A stretch of DNA of 64,000 nt, from positions 19,859-83,858 of the forward strand of contig CAKTPI010000008.1 of assembly GCA_934591635.1 (NCBI GenBank), read 5' to 3'. Below the pieces are notes generated by a model, which did not search any database, was not told the DNA's origin, and saw nothing but the letters and a program-made list of their open reading frames with translations. This stretch comes from an uncultured Oscillospiraceae bacterium (GTDB lineage: Bacteria > Bacillota > Clostridia > Oscillospirales > Oscillospiraceae). Within the stretch, counting starts at the first letter, position 1. The number at the start of each line of letters is the position of its first letter. The position numbers were made by a program, and so were the translations under genes. Below, one piece after another: positions 8,961 through 16,829 of the stretch.

Positions 8961-10838
8961 TTACGGGAGAGCACTGGCACCGGGAATGTCCCCGTCGTAT
9001 CGGATCCAGCCATACGTGTCGCCGTACTGAATATAGGCCCATTGGATACCGCCTATGCTGTCCAGATTCCAGATGGAGACGCTGGTTCTGGCATCCAGGG
9101 TGGCAAGACTTTGGGTGGCCTCACTGGGGGCAGCATACAGCGTGGCATCCTGCGGAAGTATATAGGATACTGTGGGGCCCTGGTGGAAGACGTGATCCTC
9201 GGTATCGGGGACGGTGGTTTCGTCTTCTCCGTCAAATTGCAGCCAGCCCAGGGTGTCGCCGTACTGGACATAAGCCCACTGAATGCCGCCAACCTTCTCC
9301 ACGCGTTTTACGGTGACGCTGGTGTGTGCCTCCAGCGTTATCAGTACCCGGCTGGTTTCGCTGGGCGCGTAATACAGCGGGGCTTCCTGGAAAAGAATAT
9401 GCACGCCGGTGCCGGGCAGGTCAAGCGCTTGGCTTGGCGCGTCTGAACCGGTGGGCAGCATATCGCTGCCGCCTTTGATCCAGCCTATGGCATCGCCGTA
9501 CTGGACATAGGCCCATGGGGTCGTGCCAATGGTTTCCAGCTGCAGCACCAGAACCTGGGTTTCGGCCTCCAGGGTCAGCATGGCCGGGCTGGTCTCACTG
9601 GGAGACCGGCGCAGTGCGGTTTCTTCGGGAATGACGTAGAGAACAGGGTTAAGAACGGTAAAGTGACCGGTTTTCCCAGCAAGGGCGTCTGCTTCAGACC
9701 ACTGAGGAAGGGATGCGTCAGTGCTTTCGGAATCGCGGAGAATCCAGCCTGTACGCTCATCAGAGCATTGCACGTAGGCCCAGCTGCGCTGACCAATGGT
9801 TTCGGCACGCAGCACCGTTACCGTGGTGCCTGCCTCCAGTGTGGCAAGCACCCGGGAAGTCTCGCTGGGGGAAACGTAGAGGGCGCATGTACTGGGCAGC
9901 GTTTCGGCCGGTACATCCTGGGCAGCAGGGCTGCTGTGGGATACGGTTTCTGCCTGCACCGGATCGGTGAGCAGACCGACGGCCAGGCTGACGCACAGCA
10001 CGGCAGCAGCAAGCACCATCCAGAATTTGGGCTTACGGTAGCGCAGCACCCCTCGAATCCGCTGCTTGACCCCTACCTCGCCAAAAGCCAGCGGGCAGGC
10101 GGCAATGGAGCTGCGGGGAATACTGCAGGCCAGCAGGGCGGCGGAGTAGTGCTTTTTTCCGGCACCGTCCAGGTTATGAATCACCGCTTCGTCGCAGGCC
10201 TGCTCCATGTCCCGGCAGAACAGCACATAGGCCAGCCAGCACAGGGGATTGAACCAGTAAACGGCCAGCAGGCAGTAGCCAAGGGGCTTCCAGAGATGAT
10301 CGCCCCGGCGCAAATGAGCCCGCTCGTGAGAGAGAATGCAATCCCGCAGCTGTGGATCCATGGCGGAGGGCAGATAGATTTTGGGCCGGACAATGCCCAG
10401 CACGAAGGGGGAGCGGATGTTGTCGCAGAGGTACACATTGCCCGCCTCCCGCAGGAAGACCCGCACCCGGCGGTGGAGGCGAATGGAGCTGACCAGTGCG
10501 TAAAGCGCCATGATGGCCACGCCGGCGGCCCATACCCAGGGCAGCACATCCAGCCAGGAGAAGGCCGGGGCGGCGGACGGTGCTTGCGCGGCGGCAGCGG
10601 GAAGCGCTGCCGGATTGTTTTCAAAGAGAACCGCCGGGGCGGCAATGGGCTGCGGCACCAGGCTCACCCGGCTTTCCAGGGAGAAGGGCAGCATCAGCCG
10701 TACCCCTACCAGCGCCCACAGCAGGCAGGAGAATCGCCGGGGCACCTTGCGCAGCAGCGGCCGTAAGAGAATCAGAAGCAGGGTCATCCACCCGGCCGTC
10801 AGACTAAGCCGGGCAACCTGGTAGAGCAGTGCGTTCAT
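8961..10838 (-). CDS. BlaR1-like M56 family metallopeptidase with four SH3-like repeats
   Basis: 625 residues. Membrane segments at about 14-30, 35-52, 100-118 and 273-291; the zinc protease site SHERAH (HExxH form, 171-175) lies in the loop before the last helix, with DMEQACDEAV supplying a likely third ligand. This is the N-terminal half of BlaR1/MecR1 sensors. The extracytoplasmic C-terminus is not a penicillin-binding sensor: it is four copies of a bacterial SH3-like unit of about 55 residues (ending WAYVQCSDERTGWI, WAYVQYGDAIGWI, WAYVQYGDTLGWL, WAYIQYGDTYGWI), suggesting that it senses peptidoglycan or another wall ligand. Its ATG overlaps the blaI stop by 4 bases. Confidence 0.85.
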   Translation of the reverse strand: MNALLYQVARLSLTAGWMTLLLILLRPLLRKVPRRFSCLLWALVGVRLMLPFSLESRVSLVPQPIAAPAVLFENNPAALPAAAAQAPSAAPAFSWLDVLPWVWAAGVAIMALYALVSSIRLHRRVRVFLREAGNVYLCDNIRSPFVLGIVRPKIYLPSAMDPQLRDCILSHERAHLRRGDHLWKPLGYCLLAVYWFNPLCWLAYVLFCRDMEQACDEAVIHNLDGAGKKHYSAALLACSIPRSSIAACPLAFGEVGVKQRIRGVLRYRKPKFWMVLAAAVLCVSLAVGLLTDPVQAETVSHSSPAAQDVPAETLPSTCALYVSPSETSRVLATLEAGTTVTVLRAETIGQRSWAYVQCSDERTGWILRDSESTDASLPQWSEADALAGKTGHFTVLNPVLYVIPEETALRRSPSETSPAMLTLEAETQVLVLQLETIGTTPWAYVQYGDAIGWIKGGSDMLPTGSDAPSQALDLPGTGVHILFQEAPLYYAPSETSRVLITLEAHTSVTVKRVEKVGGIQWAYVQYGDTLGWLQFDGEDETTVPDTEDHVFHQGPTVSYILPQDATLYAAPSEATQSLATLDARTSVSIWNLDSIGGIQWAYIQYGDTYGWIRYDGDIPGASALP

Positions 10839-11206
10839 TTTGATTCCTCCTTGTCAAATGCATCCAGCATTTGCCGGATGTCGTCCAGATCCCGCTGGGA
10901 GAGGGGTTTCCCGACGGTAAAGGCGGCAATAAAGGCGGGCAGAGAACCGTCAAAGGTCTCCTCCACAAATTTTTGGCTTTGGCGGGCGCTGTATTCCTGC
11001 TTGGTCACCAGTGCGGTGACGGTGCCGCCGTCGTTCTGGAACAGGCCCCTTTCACACAGTTTTTTGAGTACGGTGTAAGTGGTGGATTTCTTCCATTCCA
11101 GCTGATCGGCACAGCGCCGTACCAGCTCTCCGGAACTCAGCGGTGCATTTTCCCAAATGATGTCGGCAAAACGTGCCTCCACTGCGCCCAATCGAATATC
11201 GTCCAT
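10835..11206 (-). CDS. BlaI/MecI/CopY family transcriptional repressor
   Basis: 123 residues, a winged-helix repressor. LGAVEARFADIIWE, TTYTVLKKLCERGLF and the C-terminal dimerisation/cleavage half (QEYSARQSQKFVEETFDGS) match the family. In known pairs the M56 partner senses a signal and causes cleavage of the repressor, releasing the operon. Coupled to the M56 gene by an ATGA overlap. AGGAGG (11214-11219) precedes the ATG. It probably represses its own promoter, whose operator is annotated separately. Confidence 0.92.
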   Translation of the reverse strand: MDDIRLGAVEARFADIIWENAPLSSGELVRRCADQLEWKKSTTYTVLKKLCERGLFQNDGGTVTALVTKQEYSARQSQKFVEETFDGSLPAFIAAFTVGKPLSQRDLDDIRQMLDAFDKEESK

Positions 11207-11233
11207 TTGGCTTTCCTCCTGTCTGGTCTATTA

Positions 11234-11245
11234 CTAATCGACTAG
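11234..11245. promoter_or_regulatory. Probable BlaI operator
   Basis: CTAATCGACTAG is a near-perfect dyad (CTARTCGAYTAG), located just after the predicted transcription start of the blaI promoter and 28 bases before the ATG, so bound repressor would block initiation. The role is inferred from position and symmetry. Confidence 0.6.
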
Positions 11246-11252
11246 CACCATT

Positions 11253-11281
11253 AGCCTATCATGAATAGACCGAAATGTCAA
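11253..11281 (-). promoter_or_regulatory. Promoter of the blaI-M56 operon
   Basis: On the minus strand: TTGACA (11281-11276), 17-base spacer, TAGGCT (11258-11253). Perfect -35, weaker -10, immediately upstream of the dyad. Confidence 0.75.
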
Positions 11282-11289
11282 TAAAAAAT

Positions 11290-11313
11290 GCGGACAAAAA
11301 ATAAAATGTCCGC
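11290..11313. repeat. Small inverted repeat
   Basis: GCGGACA (11290-11296) and TGTCCGC (11307-11313) around an A-rich loop, upstream of the blaI promoter. Possibly the outer edge of the repeat-rich spacer; no T-run follows. Confidence 0.35.
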
Positions 11314-11363
11314 AAAGAATGTAAAATGCCGTCTGTTGCATAGAACCATTTAAAATCCAAGGA

Positions 11364-11627
11364 CTGTAGGGGAGGATATTCTCCCCCACAGGGCAGTGTG
11401 TCAAAAAAGCCTCGCAGAGTTTGCCGACGGAAGTCGGCAAATAAACTAAGATCATTTTCCGTCGGGGCATGTACCTGATGGAAAATACATCTCAGGCTGC
11501 AAGTGTGCGAGTTGTTCGCCTACGGCAAACAACTCGTGCGCGCAGCAGACTGCGAAAGTTTGTCGGGAAAGCCCGCAAGGGGTTTTTCGACAGTCTGGAC
11601 TGTAGGGGAGGATATTCTCCCCTACAG
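11364..11627. repeat. Two copies of a 28-base palindrome bounding a structured non-coding spacer
   Basis: The unit starts CTGTAGGGGAGGATATT and ends CTCCCCTACAG; it occurs at 11364-11391 (one changed base in the right arm) and at 11600-11627, in the same orientation, starts 236 bases apart. Each can fold on itself almost completely. Between them are further hairpins: GCCGAC/GTCGGC near 11422-11438, GTTGTTCGCC/GGCAAACAAC near 11511-11533, and CAGACTG/CAGTCTG near 11546-11597. No plausible gene lies in 11290-11640. This looks like a repetitive extragenic palindrome pair or a small non-autonomous mobile element. A diverged relative occurs at 63899-63925. Confidence 0.6.
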
Positions 11628-11643
11628 GGATAAGAGGGCCCAA

Positions 11644-12324
11644 TTACACCGCGTAGAGGAGGACGGCGAAGAATTGGAGAACGCTGCCCAGAACCACAAA
11701 GATGTGGAACACGGAGTGCATCCAGTGCTTCCTGGAGCCGATGCCGTACAGCACGGCTCCCACCGTGTAGGCAATTCCGCCCCACAGCAGAAACAGAAAG
11801 CCCGGGCGGGTCAGGACGTCATAGGTCTGCCGGGCAAAGGGGATAATGGCCCAGCCAAGACCAATGTAGCAGATCATGGAAATAACGTTGTATTTTTTCA
11901 GGTCGATGGCGGTGAGCACCGTGGCAATGGATGCGACTACCCATTCGAAGAAAAACAGGCCCCAGCCCAGCTTGGGATATACCGGCCGCAGGGCCGACAG
12001 CGCCATTACGGTGTAGGTGCCGGCAATGAGAAAGTAGATGGTGCAGTGATCCACCACCTGCATGACCTTCTTTGCCATGCCCGGCTTCAACCCGTGATAC
12101 ACGCTGGAAACGGTGTACAGCGCCACCATACTCACGCCGTAAATGGCAGAGGAGACGATGCCGTACCGGTTCCGGTGCAGCGCGGCGAATACGACGCACA
12201 GCGCCAGCGCGGCCACGGCGAAAACACCGCCCACGATGTGGGTGACAGTGTTCATAATTTCCTCTCCGCGGGTGTAGTCCGGCAGCACCCGGTCGCATAA
12301 TTTTGTCCTGCTTACTCTGGTCAT
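11644..12324 (-). CDS. Hemolysin III / PAQR family membrane protein
   Basis: 226 residues with about seven membrane helices. The family start YTRGEEIMNTVTHIVGG, the motif SSVYHGLKP and the late HSVFHIFV carry the conserved Glu and His residues of the hemolysin III/PAQR family, for which a metal-dependent hydrolase-like site has been proposed; the bacterial function is poorly defined. The start is ATG 12324, with AGGAGG 8 bases upstream; the frame remains open further right but without a binding site. A TATAAT box lies at 12363-12358 on the minus strand with a weak -35. Single gene. Confidence 0.88.
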   Translation of the reverse strand: MTRVSRTKLCDRVLPDYTRGEEIMNTVTHIVGGVFAVAALALCVVFAALHRNRYGIVSSAIYGVSMVALYTVSSVYHGLKPGMAKKVMQVVDHCTIYFLIAGTYTVMALSALRPVYPKLGWGLFFFEWVVASIATVLTAIDLKKYNVISMICYIGLGWAIIPFARQTYDVLTRPGFLFLLWGGIAYTVGAVLYGIGSRKHWMHSVFHIFVVLGSVLQFFAVLLYAV

Positions 12325-12479
12325 TGTGTTTGCCTCCTGGCATCTTGGTTTGCCTTTATTATAGCCGGACTGCCCACAAATGCACCCTAAAGTGTCCTGT
12401 TTGCCCTCTCCTGTCCCTAGTAGAGCCGTTCTACTGCCGGTAGAGAGCCATTCTCTTGGGCGATAAGCACAAAAACCAG

Positions 12480-12508
12480 TTGACAAATTGTGCAGCATCC
12501 ACTAAAAT
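12480..12508 (+). promoter_or_regulatory. Promoter of lysA
   Basis: TTGACA (12480-12485), 17-base spacer, TAAAAT (12503-12508). The leader to the ATG is only about 60 bases, with a small CCTGT/ACAGG hairpin: too short for a lysine riboswitch. Confidence 0.78.
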
Positions 12509-12577
12509 GAATCGAAAATACACCTGTACTGCTCCTGAGGACACAGGCGCACGGCCAGAAGAGAGAGGACACCCGCT

Positions 12578-13840
12578 ATGAAGAAAACCGCATTTCTCAC
12601 CCTGGATAAGGCCAGAGAAATCACGGCTCAGATCCCAACCCCCTTCCATATTTATGACGAGGCAGGCATTCGCGCCAACGCCCGTGCCCTGCAAAAGGCC
12701 TTTGCCTGGAACAAGGGCTTCCGGGAGTTCTTTGCCGTCAAGGCAACACCGAATCCTTATATTCTGAAGATCCTTCAGGAGGAGGGCTGCGGCTGCGACT
12801 GCGCCACCTATACAGAGCTGCTTCTGGCGGAGGCGGTGGGCATCACCGGACACGATGTGATGTTCTCCTCCAATGTTACCCCAAAGAAGGATATGCAGAA
12901 GGCCCGGGAGATGGGCGTGTACATCAACCTGGATGACGCGACTCATGTGGATTTCCTGGCGGCTCTTGGCCCTGTACCGGAGACGGTGTGCCTGCGCTAT
13001 AATCCCGGCGGCTCCTTCAGCCTTGGCAATACCATTATGGATATGCCCCGGGACGCCAAATACGGTATGACGGAGGATCAGATGGCCGGTGCCATTACCC
13101 GGCTCCAGAAGCTGGGCACAAAACATTTCGGCATCCACGCTTTTTTGGCCTCCAACACCACCACGAATGAATATTATCCGGAACTGGCCAGCCAGCTTTT
13201 CCGTTTGGCAGTGCGGTTGCGCAATGCCACCGGGGCGGACTTCCGGTTTATCAACCTCTCCGGCGGCATTGGTGTGGACTACCGGCCGGAACAGCCCAGC
13301 TGTGACATTCAAACCATCGGCGATGGGGTGCGGCTGCGCTATGAGCAGATCATGACCCCGGCGGGAATGGGGGATGTGGCGATCTTTACGGAGTTGGGCC
13401 GCTTCATGCTGGCTCCTTTTGGACACCTGGTTTCCACGGTGCTGCACCAGAAGCACATCTACCGGGAATATGTAGGCCTGGATGCCTGCGCGGCGGATCT
13501 GATGCGCCCGGCCATGTACGGCGCGTATCACCACATCACCGTCCTGGGGAAGGAGGATGCCATTCTTGACCACGTGTATGATGTGATCGGCGGCCTGTGT
13601 GAGAACAACGACAAATTTGCAATTGAGCGCAGCCTGCCCCAGATCAATGTGGGGGATATTGTAGTGATCCACGACACCGGTGCCCACGGCTATTCCATGG
13701 GCTATAATTACAACGGTAAGCTCCGGTCTGCCGAGGTGCTGCTGAAGGAGGACGGTTCCTTCCGGCTTATCCGCCGCGCTGAGACCCCCATGGACTATTT
13801 TGCCACATTGGACATGACTGAGTTCCAGTTCCATAATTGA
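12578..13840 (+). CDS. lysA: Diaminopimelate decarboxylase
   Basis: 420 residues, a fold-type III PLP enzyme. The PLP lysine is in FFAVKATPNPYIL near residue 54; the phosphate/substrate region includes NLSGGIGVDYRPEQP, and the C-terminal barrel has TELGRFMLAPFGHL and VGGLxCE-like GGLCENND. It decarboxylates meso-diaminopimelate to L-lysine, the last step of lysine synthesis. GAGAGAGG precedes the ATG. It stands alone behind its own promoter. Confidence 0.94.
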   Translation: MKKTAFLTLDKAREITAQIPTPFHIYDEAGIRANARALQKAFAWNKGFREFFAVKATPNPYILKILQEEGCGCDCATYTELLLAEAVGITGHDVMFSSNVTPKKDMQKAREMGVYINLDDATHVDFLAALGPVPETVCLRYNPGGSFSLGNTIMDMPRDAKYGMTEDQMAGAITRLQKLGTKHFGIHAFLASNTTTNEYYPELASQLFRLAVRLRNATGADFRFINLSGGIGVDYRPEQPSCDIQTIGDGVRLRYEQIMTPAGMGDVAIFTELGRFMLAPFGHLVSTVLHQKHIYREYVGLDACAADLMRPAMYGAYHHITVLGKEDAILDHVYDVIGGLCENNDKFAIERSLPQINVGDIVVIHDTGAHGYSMGYNYNGKLRSAEVLLKEDGSFRLIRRAETPMDYFATLDMTEFQFHN

Positions 13841-14034
13841 CCAAAATCAAAGCAAAAACATGAGAATGTATGATTTCTTTTAAGAGATTGTAAATAATGA
13901 ACAAATACAGCACCTGATTTTTGGGGATTGCACAGCGAAAATAACAAATAAAATTCATGTTTTTTCGTTCCGGCTGTGTTATAATGAAAACACGGAACAC
14001 CGGGTACATCCGGCAGCCGAGAAGGAGAACCGAC

Positions 14035-14448
14035 ATGAACAACATCCTGTTTTTTTTACTGCCGAAAGCCATGTGTGCTTTCTTGTATGACGACTATACC
14101 GTTCGCCAAGCACTGGAAAAAATGGAATCCGCCGGGTTCCAGGCTTTGCCCATTCTCAACCGCCGGGGAGAGTACCGGGGTACCCTGACGGAAGGTGACC
14201 TGCTCTGGGCCATGAAAAATGTGTGCTATATGGATATGCGTCAGGCGGAGGCTCACCGCATTATGGAGATCTATCGCCGTAAGGACAACGTCCCGGTTCG
14301 GGTCACCACCTCCATGCACGAGCTGATTGACCGGGCCTCTACCCAGAATTTTGTCCCCGTAGTGGACGACAAGGATGCCTTTATCGGCATCGTCAAGCGC
14401 TCCTCCATTGTTCAGTACTGCAAGCAGACCCTGTTCCCGGAGGACTAA
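14035..14448 (+). CDS. CBS domain-pair protein
   Basis: 137 residues made almost entirely of two CBS motifs: TVRQALEKMESAGFQALPILN with GTLTEGDLLWAM, and SMHELIDRASTQNFVPVVDD with FIGIVKRSSIV. Such stand-alone Bateman modules bind adenine nucleotides and act as energy or c-di-AMP related sensors; the target is not evident. The start is ATG 14035, preceded by AGGAG (about 14022-14026). A TATAAT (13980-13985) without a good -35 lies 50 bases upstream. It ends at a bidirectional terminator. Confidence 0.85.
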   Translation: MNNILFFLLPKAMCAFLYDDYTVRQALEKMESAGFQALPILNRRGEYRGTLTEGDLLWAMKNVCYMDMRQAEAHRIMEIYRRKDNVPVRVTTSMHELIDRASTQNFVPVVDDKDAFIGIVKRSSIVQYCKQTLFPED

Positions 14449-14468
14449 GCTTCCCTTATGTACATGAA

Positions 14469-14515
14469 AACTCCGTTTGCACCCGGTAAAGTGGGCGCAA
14501 ACGGAGTTCCTTTTT
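14469..14515. terminator. Bidirectional terminator, CBS gene / transglutaminase-like gene
   Basis: A 12-bp perfect stem, AACTCCGTTTGC (14469-14480) with GCAAACGGAGTT (14497-14508), and CCTTTTT on the plus side; the minus side reads TTTTC. It lies between convergent stop codons. Confidence 0.85.
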
Positions 14516-15980
14516 ATTCAAAGCTTTCCCAGTCCAGCTTGGAGCGATCCAGGGGATATTCCGCAACCCGATAGCTGCTGGGGCTGTCCTCCTGATAGAG
14601 CACAGTGTAGGTGCTCCCCTGGGGCAGCGCATAGGCTTTTGCTGCATCATCGAAGACATTGGGCAGATGCTTGCCGGGGGAGGTGTGGGCAATCACCAGA
14701 CAGACGCTGCCGTAGAGTTCCTCTGCCCGCGTGCCATACTCCTCCAGGGAGTTTAATTCCAGTACAGGGAAATCCTGCTCTGGCCGGTAGTTGGCAAAAA
14801 TATACCAGCTGAAATCCACAATATAGTAGTGGCCCTGGTAGCGGATGTAGTTATACACGTGCCCGCCGCCTTCCCCAATGGGATAGGCGTGGAGGATGAA
14901 GCCGATTTCCTCGTAGTCCCCCTCCAGCAGGTAATTTGCCAGATTTGCGGCGGAACCGCAGTTGCCCGTGCGGGATTCCATGACCTCGAAGGCGCTCATG
15001 TTGTAGTGCCATTCGTTTCCGTCAATTTCCTCCGAAAAGTCGCCGCCGCAGTCGCAAATTTGGGCGGCCAGCATGTACATCAGCAGGTCACCGGCGGTTT
15101 TTACCCGCTCCTTGACCTCTTCCGGCGTGCAGTCCGGAAGAGCGTAGGCCTCTTCCACCGTCAGCGTTGTGCCGCCCAGCATCTGGGAGAGCTGATAGGC
15201 GCCGATATTCTCCGGCTTAATGTGCCCGTAAACCTGTTCTTCCCAGGTATCCAGGAATGCACCGTTTTTGTAGAGCTCCACAGCACCGGAATCCTGAGGA
15301 ATATAGGTACCCTCCTGATAGTCCAGGGCAACAACGGCGTCGCCGGGCAGATAAAACAGCTGGGTCAGCACGCCGCCGGGAGCGGCGGGATCGTCCGGGC
15401 TTCCGTAAAAGGAAACCAGATCGGTCAGTTCCTTTACGTGTAGCAGGGGCGTCCCCTCATCCATGCAGTTCCCTTCGGTAAACAGCCGGCAGGTACGATC
15501 CGGAGAGTAGACATAGTAGCCATCCTCTGCCGGAATTACGGTGCCGCTGAGGACGACCCCGGAACCCTCGTCCATCGCTGCAACGATTTGCCCCATGCCG
15601 GGGTAATCATCCCCCAGAATGTGCACCGCCAGAGAATCCGCCGCGGGGGTAGACAGAAGCCCCTGCTGCCAATAGAAGAACACAAATTCCGCACCGTAGG
15701 TGCGTTGATTTTTGGGGTCACTGGTGACATTGGACCAGTATTCGCCTGCCTGGGTGTCGATCCAGGCGGCAAAGTCGGCAAAGGTGGCAATCTGCTGCCG
15801 CAGGGTTTCCAGATCCGCATCCTTTAGCCCCATTATTTCGTCATCCGACAGGAGCCGCTTGGTAAAAAGCTCGGGCGGGTCGGTAATCAGCTGATAGGGG
15901 GCATCGGCAGCTGCGGCGGGAAAGCGCACGCAGCAGAGAGTCAGGAAGAGCGCAAGAAGCGCTGCGATGGTTTTTTTCAT
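14514..15980 (-). CDS. Exported transglutaminase-like cysteine protease/peptidase family protein
   Basis: 488 residues with a Sec signal peptide (MKKTIAALLALFLTLC, cleavage near AAAADA). The C-terminal third has the papain-like transglutaminase core: nucleophile Cys in RTGNCGSAANLANYLLEG (about residue 338), His in GGGHVYNYIRY and Asp in YYIVDFSW. The N-terminal 300 residues match nothing I recognise. Such extracytoplasmic proteins usually act on proteins or wall peptides. The start chosen is ATG 15980, 7 bases after GAGGTG; the ATG at 15995 overlaps the nudC stop but has no spaced site. Third gene of the MATE-nudC run. Confidence 0.75.
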   Translation of the reverse strand: MKKTIAALLALFLTLCCVRFPAAAADAPYQLITDPPELFTKRLLSDDEIMGLKDADLETLRQQIATFADFAAWIDTQAGEYWSNVTSDPKNQRTYGAEFVFFYWQQGLLSTPAADSLAVHILGDDYPGMGQIVAAMDEGSGVVLSGTVIPAEDGYYVYSPDRTCRLFTEGNCMDEGTPLLHVKELTDLVSFYGSPDDPAAPGGVLTQLFYLPGDAVVALDYQEGTYIPQDSGAVELYKNGAFLDTWEEQVYGHIKPENIGAYQLSQMLGGTTLTVEEAYALPDCTPEEVKERVKTAGDLLMYMLAAQICDCGGDFSEEIDGNEWHYNMSAFEVMESRTGNCGSAANLANYLLEGDYEEIGFILHAYPIGEGGGHVYNYIRYQGHYYIVDFSWYIFANYRPEQDFPVLELNSLEEYGTRAEELYGSVCLVIAHTSPGKHLPNVFDDAAKAYALPQGSTYTVLYQEDSPSSYRVAEYPLDRSKLDWESFE

Positions 15981-15991
15981 GGTAAAGCACC

Positions 15992-16807
15992 TCATTCCTC
16001 AATTCCCAGTTTAAACCGGCGCATCATTTCATTGGTCAGACTGTAGTCATCCGGCTGCAATTCAATATCCTCCCGGCGTACCCACTGGGCGTATTTCAGT
16101 TCCTGGGTGTCCATATGGATGGTGGCGTCGCCCTCCAGCTCGCAGTAGTAGCCCAGCAGCAGATCATTGGCAATGCCCCAGGGCTGGGAGGCAAAGTAGC
16201 GGATGTTTTTGACCCGGACACCGGCCTCCTCCATTACCTCCCGGGCGACGGTTTCCTCAGCGGTTTCGCCGATTTCCGTAAAGCCCGCAATCAGGGCGTT
16301 ATACGCCACGCCGGTGCGGTAACGGGTGAGCAGCAGCCTGTCCCCATGTTTTACGCCGACAATGACGGCGGGCATGATACGGGGGTAGAAGGTTTTTCCG
16401 CAGGCGGGGCAGAGCATGGCCCGCTCGGCGGCGGAGTGGTGGGTTCGCGTGCCGCAGCGGCCGCAGAACTGCACGTCCCGGTACCAGTCGGCCAGATGTT
16501 TGCCGGTGAGAATGGCAAACATCTCATGCTGAGGGAATACCCTCTCCTGCCGCAGCTGGCGCACCGCGGCAAAGCGGAAACCGGCAGGGATGGAATCCAC
16601 ATCCGGGGCCAAGAAATAAGGTGTCCCGTCCACGGCAAACAGATAGCGGTATGCCTGCTGCCCGCACTGCTGCACTGTGGGCAGCTGCCCGGCTTCCGTT
16701 ACCAGCAGGGTTCCCTCCCGGAAGCAGAGAACGGGGTTCCCTTCCTGCGGCAATATTTCCGGATGGTATTCATTGCGCAGGGAATGGGGGAAAATATCCT
16801 GAATCAT
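15992..16807 (-). CDS. nudC: NAD+ diphosphatase (NADH pyrophosphatase) NudC
   Basis: 271 residues. A zinc ribbon (FCGRCGT and LCPACGK, about residues 115-138) precedes the Nudix box GFTEIGETAEETVAREVMEEAGV, with the fitting catalytic Glu residues, and the NudC-type motif SQPWGIAND follows. The family hydrolyses NAD(H) and removes NAD caps from RNA. The ATG at 16807 follows AGGAGG; an upstream ATG at 16840 would overlap the MATE gene. It is separated from the MATE stop by 22 bases, hence an operon. Confidence 0.93.
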   Translation of the reverse strand: MIQDIFPHSLRNEYHPEILPQEGNPVLCFREGTLLVTEAGQLPTVQQCGQQAYRYLFAVDGTPYFLAPDVDSIPAGFRFAAVRQLRQERVFPQHEMFAILTGKHLADWYRDVQFCGRCGTRTHHSAAERAMLCPACGKTFYPRIMPAVIVGVKHGDRLLLTRYRTGVAYNALIAGFTEIGETAEETVAREVMEEAGVRVKNIRYFASQPWGIANDLLLGYYCELEGDATIHMDTQELKYAQWVRREDIELQPDDYSLTNEMMRRFKLGIEE

Positions 16808-16829
16808 GAGAAAATCCTCCTTTTCCCCC

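Noticed and set aside
8961..10838. Beta-lactam sensor BlaR1
   Set aside because: The outer domain has no penicillin-binding STxK/SxN/KTG set; it is made of SH3-like repeats.
11452..11643. Short protein frames in the palindromic spacer
   Set aside because: They read through the palindromes and hairpins, lack binding sites and show no protein-like composition.
12509..12577. Lysine riboswitch before lysA
   Set aside because: The leader is only about 60 bases after the promoter, far shorter than the L-box.
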